Shown here piece after piece: positions 41,662 through 50,166 of a stretch of DNA of 64,000 nucleotides; position 1 is the stretch's first letter; every line of letters begins with the position of its first letter. This DNA comes from DATKYQ01 sp964640665 (GTDB lineage Bacteria > Myxococcota > B64-G9): contig CAZXHT010000001.1 of the NCBI GenBank assembly GCA_964640665.1, forward strand, positions 62,001 through 126,000, read 5' to 3'. Under the pieces are notes generated by a model. The model had not been told where the DNA came from. It ran no database searches and was given only the letters and a program-made list of their open reading frames with translations. The position numbers and the translations under genes were made by a program.

Positions 41662-42780
41662 TCACAGGTAAAAAGCCAGGCTGAAGATGCAATCGGTGAT
41701 GATTACGCTGAAGATCGAAAGCACCACCGAGCGCGTGGTTGAATTACCGACGGCCTCGGCACCACCCCGGGTGCGCAGGCCGCAATGCGCCGCAACCATC
41801 AAGATAATCCAGCCGAAGACGACGCTCTTGAGCAGACCGCTGAAAACGTCCTTGAGGCGCACCGCCTCGATGGCCTGGTGGATGAATGCCGGGGCGGGAA
41901 TTCCCAGGGCTGTCGAGGCAATCAGCATGCCGCCCAGGATGCCGCAAGCGATGCCGGTGAAAGTCAGCAGCGGCTGGGTGAATGTGACGGCATACAGCTT
42001 GGGTACCACCAGAAACCTGATCGGCGAGAAGCCCATCGACTCCAAGGCGTCCACCTCCTCGGTGACGCGCATGGTGGCGATCTCGGCCGCGATGGCCGAG
42101 CCGGAACGGCCGGCGACGATCACCGCCGTAACCAGCGGCCCCATCTCGCGAACCATGGCCACCGCGACCAGGTTGGCCGCGTAGATGTTGGCGCCGAACT
42201 GCCTGAGCTGATGGGCCGAAAGCAGCGCTAGAGTCAGTCCGATCAGTGACGAAAGCAAGGCGACGATGCCTAAGGCGCGAGAACCCAACAACATGGATTG
42301 CCGAGCGACCTCGCCGCGCGGCGCCCCGCGCCCACCGACGAATGGCCCGGCAACCGCCCAGTAGAAGGTATCGGCCAGCAAGAACACCATGCTCCTGAGC
42401 TGGCGGATCCCCGAATAGGCGCCCTCGCCGAGCGCTTCGAGCATGGGCGTTTGTCGCCGCTCGATTTTTCCCAACTCGCCCTGGACCCTGAACAACTCGA
42501 GTGTCTTGCGAGCCGGTTCACTGAGTCGAATCAACTCAAGATCCACACCGAGATCACCGGCCAGTCTCTGCGACTCCGCCAATATGGCCGCACCGGCGCT
42601 ATCGACGTAGTCGACATCGCCCAGGTCGAGCCCCACCTTGGCCTGGCCCCGCGGCAGCCAGGCTTGGATCCAGCTCAGCACTACCGGGGCCGACTCGCGG
42701 TCGAGTCGACCGCGCACCTTGACCCGTATCAGGCCACCTTCGACGTAGCGCTCGACTGTGGCGTGCTGGGGCTGCTCCAT
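41662..42780 (-). CDS. mlaE: MlaE-type permease with N-terminal STAS domain
   Basis: A 372-residue protein. Residues ~1-100 form a STAS-like domain (RVKVRGRLDRESAPVVL, VGLDLGDVDYVDSAGAAIL). In E. coli the STAS part is the separate MlaB protein; here it is fused. The permease part has the family's five to six hydrophobic segments and signatures GREMGPLVTAVIVAGRSGSAIAAEIATM and VDALESMGFSPIRFLVVPK. It forms the membrane core of the Mla complex with MlaF and MlaD. It is the first Mla gene, 84 bases after the upstream lipoprotein gene. Confidence 0.93.
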   Translation of the reverse strand: MEQPQHATVERYVEGGLIRVKVRGRLDRESAPVVLSWIQAWLPRGQAKVGLDLGDVDYVDSAGAAILAESQRLAGDLGVDLELIRLSEPARKTLELFRVQGELGKIERRQTPMLEALGEGAYSGIRQLRSMVFLLADTFYWAVAGPFVGGRGAPRGEVARQSMLLGSRALGIVALLSSLIGLTLALLSAHQLRQFGANIYAANLVAVAMVREMGPLVTAVIVAGRSGSAIAAEIATMRVTEEVDALESMGFSPIRFLVVPKLYAVTFTQPLLTFTGIACGILGGMLIASTALGIPAPAFIHQAIEAVRLKDVFSGLLKSVVFGWIILMVAAHCGLRTRGGAEAVGNSTTRSVVLSIFSVIITDCIFSLAFYL

Positions 42781-42864
42781 GTCAATATTCCTAGCACGGC
42801 AAGGCCTCGATGGTCAAAATTTCAGCTATTAGAACAAGATGATAGACCACTCGGCGTTTCAACG

Positions 42865-44076
42865 CTAGAGCATGTTCTGGCGATACCACATTACATAAAG
42901 CAGCTGCAGGTTGCAGCCCGAACAAAAGAACTCGGGATCCGCGGGAAGCGCCAGACGGCCGTCCATCCAATGATGCAATACTCCACAGTGACAAGCATCG
43001 TCGAAACAACTCATTTTCAGGCAGGCCTGATCCGGACCGCAGGCCGGATCGCACTCGACTAGGTGAATGTCGGAAAGGCAGCTTTCACCCCACAGGTAGT
43101 CTTTCAAAAAGGCCAGCACCGAGTCGGCTTCTTTTACGTAGGCGACATCGCCGCTCAACTGGTAAAGCAGCATCAGCGAGAGCATCAAATAGTTCTGGCT
43201 CGAAAGCGTGCTGTAGTCGTCCGTGGTGGCGCCCATGTGTACGGCGCTATATGGAGATCGGTAGCGCCCGGGCGCGGCCAGACCGCTTAGCTCTGTGACC
43301 TTGAGCGGTTGCATGCCGTGGTACGTATCGACGGCACGCGTGCGGTAGCCGGAACTCCCGGTCAACTGGAACAGACGGGCATTGAGAATGATCATGGTGA
43401 TGTTGGGATAGAGAAACGACCCGGGACGGGTAACGCCGTCGTCGAACTCGTAGTACTGACCGTTCCACGAGCGTTCGTCTATCCCGGCAAGCACTTTCTC
43501 GGCAAAATCGATCGTCTGTTGCCGCTCGCCGCCCTCGATCAGCAGGGCGCGCTGGAGCGGCATCAGCACCATCAGGCCGTTGATCGCCGTGGGACCGTAA
43601 GTCTCCATGGCATAGCCCGGCGAGAGATCCGGGGTGACGTACCAACCGAAGCTCCCGACCAGATCGATCAGGTTGGAAATCAGCCCGTCCAGGTCGGCAA
43701 GCCCTTCCCGCTCGCCCGTGGCGGCCATGTACTCAACCGTGCCCAGGGCCGCCATGATGATCAAGTTTACGTCGCCGGTCAGCAAGTCGGCCGTGTGAAT
43801 CAGCTCGAGGTTCTTTGTCTCTGCGACGGCGGCCAGATCGAGGTAGGCCTGGTTGCCATCCTCTTTACCGGCCCAGGCAAAAAAAGCCGGGCCGTAGAAG
43901 GCACCGTCGTCGAAGTCCTCCATCCACTCGCCGGAAACCACCAGAAAGTCAGAAGAGCAATCCTGCAAATCCTGGTAGAACTGTTGCTGTTCGAACACCG
44001 GCAGATTGTCCGAACTCGAGCTGCAGCTTCCAAACAGCAGCGCCGGCAACAAGATCACGGAAATAATCGATTTCAT
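42865..44076 (-). CDS. Lipoprotein with a C-terminal Cys-rich region and a likely alpha/alpha-barrel domain
   Basis: A 403-residue protein from ATG 44076 (MKSIISVILLPALLFGSC), chosen for the CAGGAGGG just upstream. Lipobox FGSC is clear. Residues ~25-330 are repeated helical hairpins (AYLDLAAVAETKNLELI, LIIMAALGTVEYMAATGE, LMLSLMLLYQLSGD) with aromatic-rich loops, as in six-hairpin glycosidase folds such as glucosamine epimerases. The last ~70 residues have a Cys-rich segment (VECDPACGPDQACLKMSC, DACHCG). Function is unknown. It precedes the Mla genes in the same orientation and follows the helicase gene by 16 bases, so it may share transcription with them. Confidence 0.6.
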   Translation of the reverse strand: MKSIISVILLPALLFGSCSSSSDNLPVFEQQQFYQDLQDCSSDFLVVSGEWMEDFDDGAFYGPAFFAWAGKEDGNQAYLDLAAVAETKNLELIHTADLLTGDVNLIIMAALGTVEYMAATGEREGLADLDGLISNLIDLVGSFGWYVTPDLSPGYAMETYGPTAINGLMVLMPLQRALLIEGGERQQTIDFAEKVLAGIDERSWNGQYYEFDDGVTRPGSFLYPNITMIILNARLFQLTGSSGYRTRAVDTYHGMQPLKVTELSGLAAPGRYRSPYSAVHMGATTDDYSTLSSQNYLMLSLMLLYQLSGDVAYVKEADSVLAFLKDYLWGESCLSDIHLVECDPACGPDQACLKMSCFDDACHCGVLHHWMDGRLALPADPEFFCSGCNLQLLYVMWYRQNML

Positions 44077-44092
44077 GAAACCCTCCTGTTGC

Positions 44093-46276
44093 TTACCAAT
44101 CGTAACTTTCGACGCGCTCGGCACCCAGCGTGCCGTGCTCTTGAAAAAACGCGGCCAGTTCATCGAAGGCGTCTTCCATTCGGCCCGATATCAACCCGGC
44201 CGGCGGAAGACTTTCGAGAAAACGCCGCCCGTAGGCGCGCTGCTGCAGGCGGTTGTCGAGTACGACCACCGAACCAAAGTCGCTGCGGCTGCGGATCAAG
44301 CGCCCGAATCCCTGCTTCAGCTTGAGCACCGCCCGCGGCAACATGAAGTGAGCAAACGAACTCCGGCCGGCCCGTTCGACTTCTTCCATGCGGGCCTGCA
44401 CCAGCGGTTCATCGGGCACATCGAACGGCAAGCGGGTGATGATCACGTTGCAAAGCGAGGATCCCATCACGTCGACACCCTGCCAGAAACTATCGGTGCC
44501 GAACAAAACGCTGCTGTCATTTTCCCGAAACAATCCCAGCAGGCGATCCCGGGGTTGCTGTCCCTGGCAATAGGTTTGCAGTCCCATTTCTTCCAATCTG
44601 TCACGAATCAACTCGTACACCCGGGTCATCAGGCCCCAGGCGGTAAACAGAACCAGCGCCCGTCCGCCCGAGACCGCCGCCGCCTGGCAGACCGCCCGGG
44701 GAAGGTGCTGCTCGAAGAGCGGCTCTCCCGGGGCCGGCAGGTCGGCGGGCAACACCAGGCGAGCTTGGGACGTGTAGTCGAAGGGGCTCGAAACCTGCCG
44801 GGTGCTGACACGCTGTTCGGGCTGCAGGTTCATCCCGATCCGCTCTGCCAGGTAGTCGAACGAGCCGCCCACCGAGAGGGTCGCCGAGGTGAGCACCACT
44901 GAACTGAGGCGATCGAAAAGCGACTCGTTGAGCAGGCCGGCAATGTTCAAAGGGGCAGAGCGCACCGCGATGCGCCGCCGGCCGCGCCTGTCGGCCTCCA
45001 TCCAGCGCACCTCCCCGTCCGCCTCCTCGGAAATGAGCCGCACGGTCTGTTCGGCGAGCAGCCTGGTCCGCTCGACCCAGGCCATCAGCTCGACCGACCT
45101 GCCCTCGTCCTCGGACACGATATCCAACCGCTTGACAAGCTGTTCCACCCGGCCCGAAAGTTCGCGGGCGCTTCGAGCTGCCTGGGAAAAACTTTCGCGC
45201 ACCGCGGTCCAGCCCTGTTGGGCATATACCGCTTCCAGCAAGCGCAAGCGGGCATCGCCCCCGCCCTGTGCGCCAAGCTCGAGCGCCAAGGCTCCTGCTT
45301 CGTCGAAGGCCAGCTCGTATTCTCCGCGGGTGTTTTTGACAAGCGGGGTGATGGAGTCGCGGGCCCCGCCGGCCATCGACTCGTCTGTACCGTCTGCCAG
45401 CGACTGCAGCAGGCCGGCTTTCTTTCTCGAAGGAAGCATGCGTGACAGGATCCGGGACACTCCCAGGCGGGTCAGGCGCAACCCGAAAAAAGAACTGGCC
45501 GCGTCCTCCAGGCCGTGCGCCTCATCGAGCACCAGCCGGCGGTATGGCGGTAACACCGCCCGGCGCGTCCAGTTGTCCGTCTGGTACCTCAGCGCCAAGT
45601 CGGCGAACAGCAGGTGGTGGTTGACGACCAGCAAATCGGCCGCGTCCGCCGCGCGCCGCGCGCGGAGGAAGAAGCACTCGCCCTTGTGAGGACAACGCCG
45701 GCCGAGGCAGGCGTCCTGGTCGGAGGCCACCTGCTCCCACACCTGCCCGGGAACCGTGAACGGCAAATCCGCACGCGAACCGTCGGCCGTCGAATCCACC
45801 CACCCGGAAAGTTGCCGAATTGTCGCAGCCTCTTCGCCTATGTCCACCAGCATTCTCTGGCTGCCGAGTTCGGCGAGCCTGCGCCGGCAGATGTAGTTGC
45901 CGCGACCCTTGACCAGCACGACGTCGAGTTGGTCGCCGAGCACCTCTCCCACCAAAGGCAGGTCCTTTCTTACGAGTTGCTCTTGCAAATTGATGGTGGC
46001 CGAGGAGATGACAACCTTCTCGCCGCCGGCTAAGGCCCAGGCCGCCGCGGGTAAACCATAGGCCAGGCTCTTGCCCACCCCGGTGCCCGCCTCGACCGCC
46101 AGGATACCGTCGCCGTTGAACGCCTCGACGACGCCTTCCAGCATCTGGACCTGCCCGGGCCGCTCCTCGTAACCAGGCAGCACCCGGCTGACCGCCCCTC
46201 CCGCCCGAAACATGGAGGACAGCTTTTCGGCGTCCAGTACCGCGCCGGCAGTCTCACTCACCGGTCCACTCTTCAT
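44093..46276 (-). CDS. dinG: DinG/YoaA-family (XPD-like) helicase
   Basis: A 727-residue superfamily 2 helicase. Motifs are Walker A AGTGVGKS (~63-70), Ia SSATINLQEQL, DEAH box LDEAHGLEDA (~255), and the C-terminal FGTDSFWQGVDVMG and LKQGFGRLIRSRSDFG. Four cysteines that would hold an iron-sulfur cluster are in GRGNYICRRRL and DACLGRRCPHKGECFF. These enzymes unwind DNA or RNA-DNA hybrids 5'->3' and help clear replication-transcription conflicts. It is not fused to an exonuclease domain. The upstream neighbour is the metallophosphoesterase fragment. Full length. Confidence 0.92.
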   Translation of the reverse strand: MKSGPVSETAGAVLDAEKLSSMFRAGGAVSRVLPGYEERPGQVQMLEGVVEAFNGDGILAVEAGTGVGKSLAYGLPAAAWALAGGEKVVISSATINLQEQLVRKDLPLVGEVLGDQLDVVLVKGRGNYICRRRLAELGSQRMLVDIGEEAATIRQLSGWVDSTADGSRADLPFTVPGQVWEQVASDQDACLGRRCPHKGECFFLRARRAADAADLLVVNHHLLFADLALRYQTDNWTRRAVLPPYRRLVLDEAHGLEDAASSFFGLRLTRLGVSRILSRMLPSRKKAGLLQSLADGTDESMAGGARDSITPLVKNTRGEYELAFDEAGALALELGAQGGGDARLRLLEAVYAQQGWTAVRESFSQAARSARELSGRVEQLVKRLDIVSEDEGRSVELMAWVERTRLLAEQTVRLISEEADGEVRWMEADRRGRRRIAVRSAPLNIAGLLNESLFDRLSSVVLTSATLSVGGSFDYLAERIGMNLQPEQRVSTRQVSSPFDYTSQARLVLPADLPAPGEPLFEQHLPRAVCQAAAVSGGRALVLFTAWGLMTRVYELIRDRLEEMGLQTYCQGQQPRDRLLGLFRENDSSVLFGTDSFWQGVDVMGSSLCNVIITRLPFDVPDEPLVQARMEEVERAGRSSFAHFMLPRAVLKLKQGFGRLIRSRSDFGSVVVLDNRLQQRAYGRRFLESLPPAGLISGRMEDAFDELAAFFQEHGTLGAERVESYDW

Positions 46277-46318
46277 TGTCCCAACCTAGCGCCGCCAAGG
46301 ACTTGAGACAATAACTAA

Positions 46319-46533
46319 TTAGCGCATCGACCGAAGGACCAGCAAGGCAATCTCCGAGCGAGTGCCGAGTCGCATGGGCGGGCCCCAGAAGCCTGTGCCT
46401 TGGGTGACGTAAAGAAAGGTGTCGCCGAAGCGGTGCAGGCCGGAGATCACCGGCTGCTGTAGGCGCACCAGGTAGGACCATGGCCAGATCTGGCCGCCGT
46501 GGTTGTGGCCCGAGAGCACCAACAAGAGAGAGG
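46319..46533 (-). pseudogene. 3' fragment of a metallophosphoesterase gene (second copy)
   Basis: The minus-strand frame encodes LSGHNHGGQIWPWSYLV then RLQQPVISGLHRFGDTF, GFWGPPMRLGTRSEIALLVL and RSMR, almost the same as the C-terminal ~70 residues of the intact gene at 47506-48372. By eye the DNA identity is 85-90%. The fragment stops at the GHNHGG codons, exactly where the RAYT element begins, and it has its own stop codon. It is probably the remnant of a tandem paralogue whose 5' part was lost. Confidence 0.8.
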
Positions 46534-47533
46534 GGGTCAGGTCATGACCCTTGACACTTACCTTTTCCGTGGTGTAAATTGCCGTCATGCCACGTCAGAA
46601 GAGAGAAGACCACAAAGGGGCTTGGCACCATTTGATGAATCGTGGTGCTCGGCGAAATCGGATATTCTTTTCGGATGAAGACTGTATTAAGTTCCTGGCG
46701 ATCGTCGGGGAAGCAGTATTTCGATATCGGTTGGAACTGCACGCATATTCGCTGATGCCAAATCATTATCATCTTCTTGTCAGAAGCCTGGAGGGCAACC
46801 TTTCGCGTTGCATGCGATACATTAATGGTTCCTATACCCAGTGGTTGAACAAGAAGAAAAACTGGGATGGTCCTGTTTTTCGAGGCCGATTCAGGAGTCA
46901 ATTGGTGGAGGACGAAGAATATTTGCGCTACCTATTGGCCTACATCCATCTCAATCCAATCGAGGCAAGACTGGTCATCCGCCTGGATTCTGAATGCTGG
47001 ACCAGTCATCGAGCCTACCTTGGAAAAGAGAGTGTTCCACCTTGGTTGAGCGTGGAAACCTTCCTGCATTTATTCTCCGGAGCGACCAAGCTACATGCTT
47101 TTGTGAAATCGGTACGACAAAAAGTCATCATTTATCCTGAAGATTTCAATCCCGAAACTGGGCTGTATGGAAAAAAGGCGATTGTCAATAGAGTGGAAAT
47201 GTTTAACCAGCCACCACAATATGACAGTCCAGAAACGACCTACATGCCAGCGGACGAGGTGTTGCAGAAAGTATGTCGGATTACAGGGGCCAACCGTGAA
47301 GAGATCATGGAAGCCAAAAAGGGTCCCGGGGCAAATCCTGCGCGACGCTTTGCCATCTGGGCCCTGGTAAGAGGCGCGGGAATGTTGCACCGAGATGTTG
47401 CAAAGTTCCTGGACTTACCACCCTATCAAGTGCCCAAAGTAATGAGCCAACTCCAACGAAAAGGCGCGCCACCGCCTTTGGGAAAGTGGCTAAAGACATG
47501 GAAGGCTAAGTATCAAGGGTCATGACCTGACCC
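46534..47533 (+). mobile_element. RAYT (REP-associated tyrosine transposase) element with 27-bp terminal inverted repeats
   Basis: The ends are 27-bp inverted repeats at 46534-46560 and 47507-47533 with one mismatch. Each starts GGGTCAGGTCATGACCC, itself palindromic, as in REP hairpins. Inside is one transposase gene. The flanks are copies of the same host gene but not contiguous parts of it: left is the middle of a metallophosphoesterase fragment, right is the 3' end of the full gene. So the element marks a deletion or duplication point. No clear target-site duplication is seen. Confidence 0.8.
46587..47525 (+). CDS. Transposase of the IS200/REP-associated (Y1-HUH) family
   Basis: A 312-residue protein. 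Residues ~1-180 are a Y1 transposase: HHLMNRGARRNRIFF, the HUH motif in LMPNHYHLLVRS, VFRGRFRSQLV and a Tyr-containing helix LLAYIHLNPIEARLV, which should carry the catalytic tyrosine. Residues ~220-300 form a helix-turn-helix-like extension (GANREEIMEAKKGPGANPARR, MLHRDVAKFLDLPPYQVPKV) typical of the longer RAYTs. Such enzymes cut and join single-stranded REP hairpins. The gene fills the space between the two terminal repeats, and its stop codon lies inside the right one. Codon use is more AT-rich than that of the neighbours, which fits a mobile gene. It looks intact. Confidence 0.93.
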   Translation: MPRQKREDHKGAWHHLMNRGARRNRIFFSDEDCIKFLAIVGEAVFRYRLELHAYSLMPNHYHLLVRSLEGNLSRCMRYINGSYTQWLNKKKNWDGPVFRGRFRSQLVEDEEYLRYLLAYIHLNPIEARLVIRLDSECWTSHRAYLGKESVPPWLSVETFLHLFSGATKLHAFVKSVRQKVIIYPEDFNPETGLYGKKAIVNRVEMFNQPPQYDSPETTYMPADEVLQKVCRITGANREEIMEAKKGPGANPARRFAIWALVRGAGMLHRDVAKFLDLPPYQVPKVMSQLQRKGAPPPLGKWLKTWKAKYQGS

Positions 47534-48372
47534 TCCCTCCCTCCCCTGACCCTCCCTCCCCGAAGAACCAGCAGGGCGATCTCCGAACGAGTGCCGAACC
47601 GCATGGGCGGACCCCAGAAACCGGTGCCCTGGGTTACGTACAGGAAGGTGTCTCCGAAACGGTGCAGGCCGGAGATTACCGGCTGTTGTAGCAGCACCAG
47701 GTACGACCAGGGCCAGATCTGGCCGCCGTGGTTGTGGCCCGAAAGAACCAGTGCAACGCCCATTTTTACCGCCTGCTTGATGATGCGCGCCTGGTGCGAA
47801 AGCAGAATTACAGGGTTCACTCCCCGGCAGTTCGACAGGGCCTTTCCGAGGTCAGGCGCCCAGCGGGAATCGAAGCGCGCGCCGTCGAAATCGTATACGC
47901 CGGCCAGCACGAACTGGGCACCGTCCCGTTCCAGTTCCAGGCAGCGGTTATCCATCAGGTTGAATCCCAGCTTCTCAATCGCCGGCTGCCACTGCTTCCA
48001 GCCGGAATAGAACTCGTGGTTTCCGGTGACGAAGAACTTGCCCAGCGGGGCCTCAAGCCGCTTTAGCGGCTCCAGCATCGCAAGCCGCTGCTCGACGCTT
48101 CCATCCGCCAGGTCGCCGGTCAGCACTACTATGTCGGGATGAAGCTCGTTCACCCGGTCGATCACCTGGTCGAGATATTTCCGACCCAGGGTGGGCCCGA
48201 GGTGCAGGTCGGAAAGCTGGGCGATGGTCAACCCGTCGAGCGCCGGATCCAATCCCTTCAGCGGAATCTCCAGCTTGTGAACCATGGGCGCCCGCAGGGC
48301 ACCGGCGACAGCCACTGCCGCGATGACGGCGGTGCCGCCCAGGGCCACAAGTGCCGCCACCCTTGAGATCAA
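47506..48372 (-). CDS. Metallophosphoesterase (YaeI/UDP-sugar-diphosphatase type) with a replaced C-terminus
   Basis: A 288-residue calcineurin-like phosphoesterase. An N-terminal membrane segment precedes LTIAQLSDLHLGPTLG (metal-binding DxH), VVLTGDLADG (GDxxD), VTGNHEFYSG (GNHE), ILLSHQ and LSGHNHGGQIWPW (GHxH). This is the YkuE/YaeI type, whose members hydrolyse phosphoesters of lipid precursors or UDP-sugars. The last ~17 residues (GGRVRGGREGQVMTLDT) are encoded by the edge and repeat of the RAYT element, and the native end appears to be the LRSMR seen in the 46319-46533 fragment. The active-site residues are all upstream of the altered end, so activity is probably kept. Confidence 0.88.
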   Translation of the reverse strand: MISRVAALVALGGTAVIAAVAVAGALRAPMVHKLEIPLKGLDPALDGLTIAQLSDLHLGPTLGRKYLDQVIDRVNELHPDIVVLTGDLADGSVEQRLAMLEPLKRLEAPLGKFFVTGNHEFYSGWKQWQPAIEKLGFNLMDNRCLELERDGAQFVLAGVYDFDGARFDSRWAPDLGKALSNCRGVNPVILLSHQARIIKQAVKMGVALVLSGHNHGGQIWPWSYLVLLQQPVISGLHRFGDTFLYVTQGTGFWGPPMRFGTRSEIALLVLRGGRVRGGREGQVMTLDT

Positions 48373-48429
48373 CAGGCGCCGGCCTCCAACATCGAACCAG
48401 GCCGCATGGCCTGATAGCCTGGCCGCCGC

Positions 48430-50097
48430 TCAGCGCCTGACCCAGCGGCCCATCCAGTAGCCGAGGCGGAAATCGGGGCCGGCGAACATTCCCGGGCCGT
48501 CCGATCCGTCGTTGGGTTTATAGGGATTCGACCTCCAGTAGAAGTTGCTCGGACCACGCAGCCTCATCGGCAAGGGCTCGGCCACAATCAGGTCTCCGTT
48601 GCGGCCTACCTCGCCCAGCACGGTCAATTCGGTCTGCCCGTCGATCGCGACACAGTCTCCCGAGTCGATCTCCTGCTGATCGCAATTCGTGCGCTCGAAC
48701 TCCCAAAAGGGAGGCGCCGGGAACTCGCGCAATGTCTCAAGAGCCCGGTCGATGGCGGCCTGGTCGGGCTCATTGCGGCAACCCCACTCCGAGCTTGCAT
48801 CACAGGCACCGGACACGTAGGTCAGATCAAAAAAACTCTGGCCCATCTCTACCGGCTGAAAACTCTTGCCCGGAGTATCGTATAGCTCTATGGCCACGGC
48901 CGCGCGGATCGCGGCCCGGGCGTCCTGGTCTTGCCGGATGTGGCGCAGCGCCAGCCAGGCGCCGTCGAAGGCCATGTTGTAGTTCGAGAAGTTTGTCACC
49001 TCCTGCATGTTGACTTCCAGGCTGTTGTCGCGGGCGATGACGGCGAATTCGCGCTCGTCTATGAGCTGGTCGTAAAGGAAACTGTCGATCTCGGGATCAG
49101 AGGCCACGTCCGCTAAAGCGCCGATAATCCCCAGAGTCATGATGGCATAGAATCCGTTGCGGATTCCGTCCACGTAAAGACGATCGATGTTGTTCTCGTT
49201 CAGGTATCCATGATAGGTGGTCCGACCGTCGGCGTCGCCCAGCTCGAGATCGTAACCGTTCGATCTTACCGTCATAAGGTTGCCGGCCAGAGCCTTGGCG
49301 TCTGCGCGCATGGTGTCTTTTACATCCGCGGGAATATCGGCATCGTCGGCGATCACCTCCCAGGCTCCGCCGAAGCCGAGCGCCCAGCCGACGAGCATGT
49401 CGCGGCTGCAGGAGTCTTCCCAGATGTAGCCGGGGTACTCACCCGAGTTGTCCGCACGCCAGGTGCCGTTGTTCTTCTCGGTCGGCAGTGGGTTGCCGCT
49501 CGCGTCGAAGAGCGGCGTGAGATCGGTGTTTTCACCGGCCCCGGGAAAGTTGGTGTTGGCGAAGCCGCGGGCGATCACGCCCGGAACCCCGGTGATGGCC
49601 ATGGCCAGGTGCAACCCGGCAAGGCCCTCTAGCAACTGTTGGCGGGCGCGTTCGACGTCCTTTAGCGGATAGCACTGGTCGCGCATAACGCCGTAGCGGA
49701 ATGCGTCTGCGGCGATGCCGGCCCCGGCGTAGGCGCCGGCCACCTTCCACCACGAGTCGGCGATGTCCGTGATGCGTAAACCGCTTACGGCTTCGAAATC
49801 CCAGCCGTCGGAATCGTTTATGAACGACTCGATTGCCGCGCGTTCGGCCGTCTTGTCGCGCGAGATGCTCATCTCGGTATTCAGGCCGCAAGGTAAAGTG
49901 TGAAAGAGGTGGAACTGCCGATCGCGCCTGCGGGCCACCGCGGCCAACTCGGCGTCGAAGCCCGCCTCGCCGGGCCCGGGGATCAGCCCGCGCCAGGCGT
50001 AGTCGAAGCTACCGGCACAACGCTCATTGGATGCGGAGCATGAAAAGAACGAAAAGAACATAAGCAGACACTGCGCCGTTGCCAAAGCGATCCTCAT
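48430..50097 (-). CDS. Large lipoprotein of unknown function
   Basis: A 555-residue protein from ATG 50097 (MRIALATAQCLLMFFSFFSC), chosen for the AAGGAGG site upstream. Lipobox FSC is present, so it should be a lipoprotein. The sequence has long helical segments and Trp/Asp-rich loops (SRDMLVGWALGFGGAWEVIAD, LYVDGIRNGFYAIMTLGIIGAL, SNYNMAFDGAWLALRHIRQD). Several Cys, such as CSRDML and CDASSEWGC, suggest disulfides. The pattern recalls helical-barrel enzymes or surface proteins, like the 403-residue lipoprotein at 42.9 kb, but no catalytic motif can be named. The next gene downstream is the metallophosphoesterase (57 bases). Confidence 0.6.
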   Translation of the reverse strand: MRIALATAQCLLMFFSFFSCSASNERCAGSFDYAWRGLIPGPGEAGFDAELAAVARRRDRQFHLFHTLPCGLNTEMSISRDKTAERAAIESFINDSDGWDFEAVSGLRITDIADSWWKVAGAYAGAGIAADAFRYGVMRDQCYPLKDVERARQQLLEGLAGLHLAMAITGVPGVIARGFANTNFPGAGENTDLTPLFDASGNPLPTEKNNGTWRADNSGEYPGYIWEDSCSRDMLVGWALGFGGAWEVIADDADIPADVKDTMRADAKALAGNLMTVRSNGYDLELGDADGRTTYHGYLNENNIDRLYVDGIRNGFYAIMTLGIIGALADVASDPEIDSFLYDQLIDEREFAVIARDNSLEVNMQEVTNFSNYNMAFDGAWLALRHIRQDQDARAAIRAAVAIELYDTPGKSFQPVEMGQSFFDLTYVSGACDASSEWGCRNEPDQAAIDRALETLREFPAPPFWEFERTNCDQQEIDSGDCVAIDGQTELTVLGEVGRNGDLIVAEPLPMRLRGPSNFYWRSNPYKPNDGSDGPGMFAGPDFRLGYWMGRWVRR

Positions 50098-50166
50098 AAG
50101 AGAACCTCCTTGCGGTCTCCGTACTCCACAGCAACAGATCGAACTACCGGTTTTCCGCAATCACTT

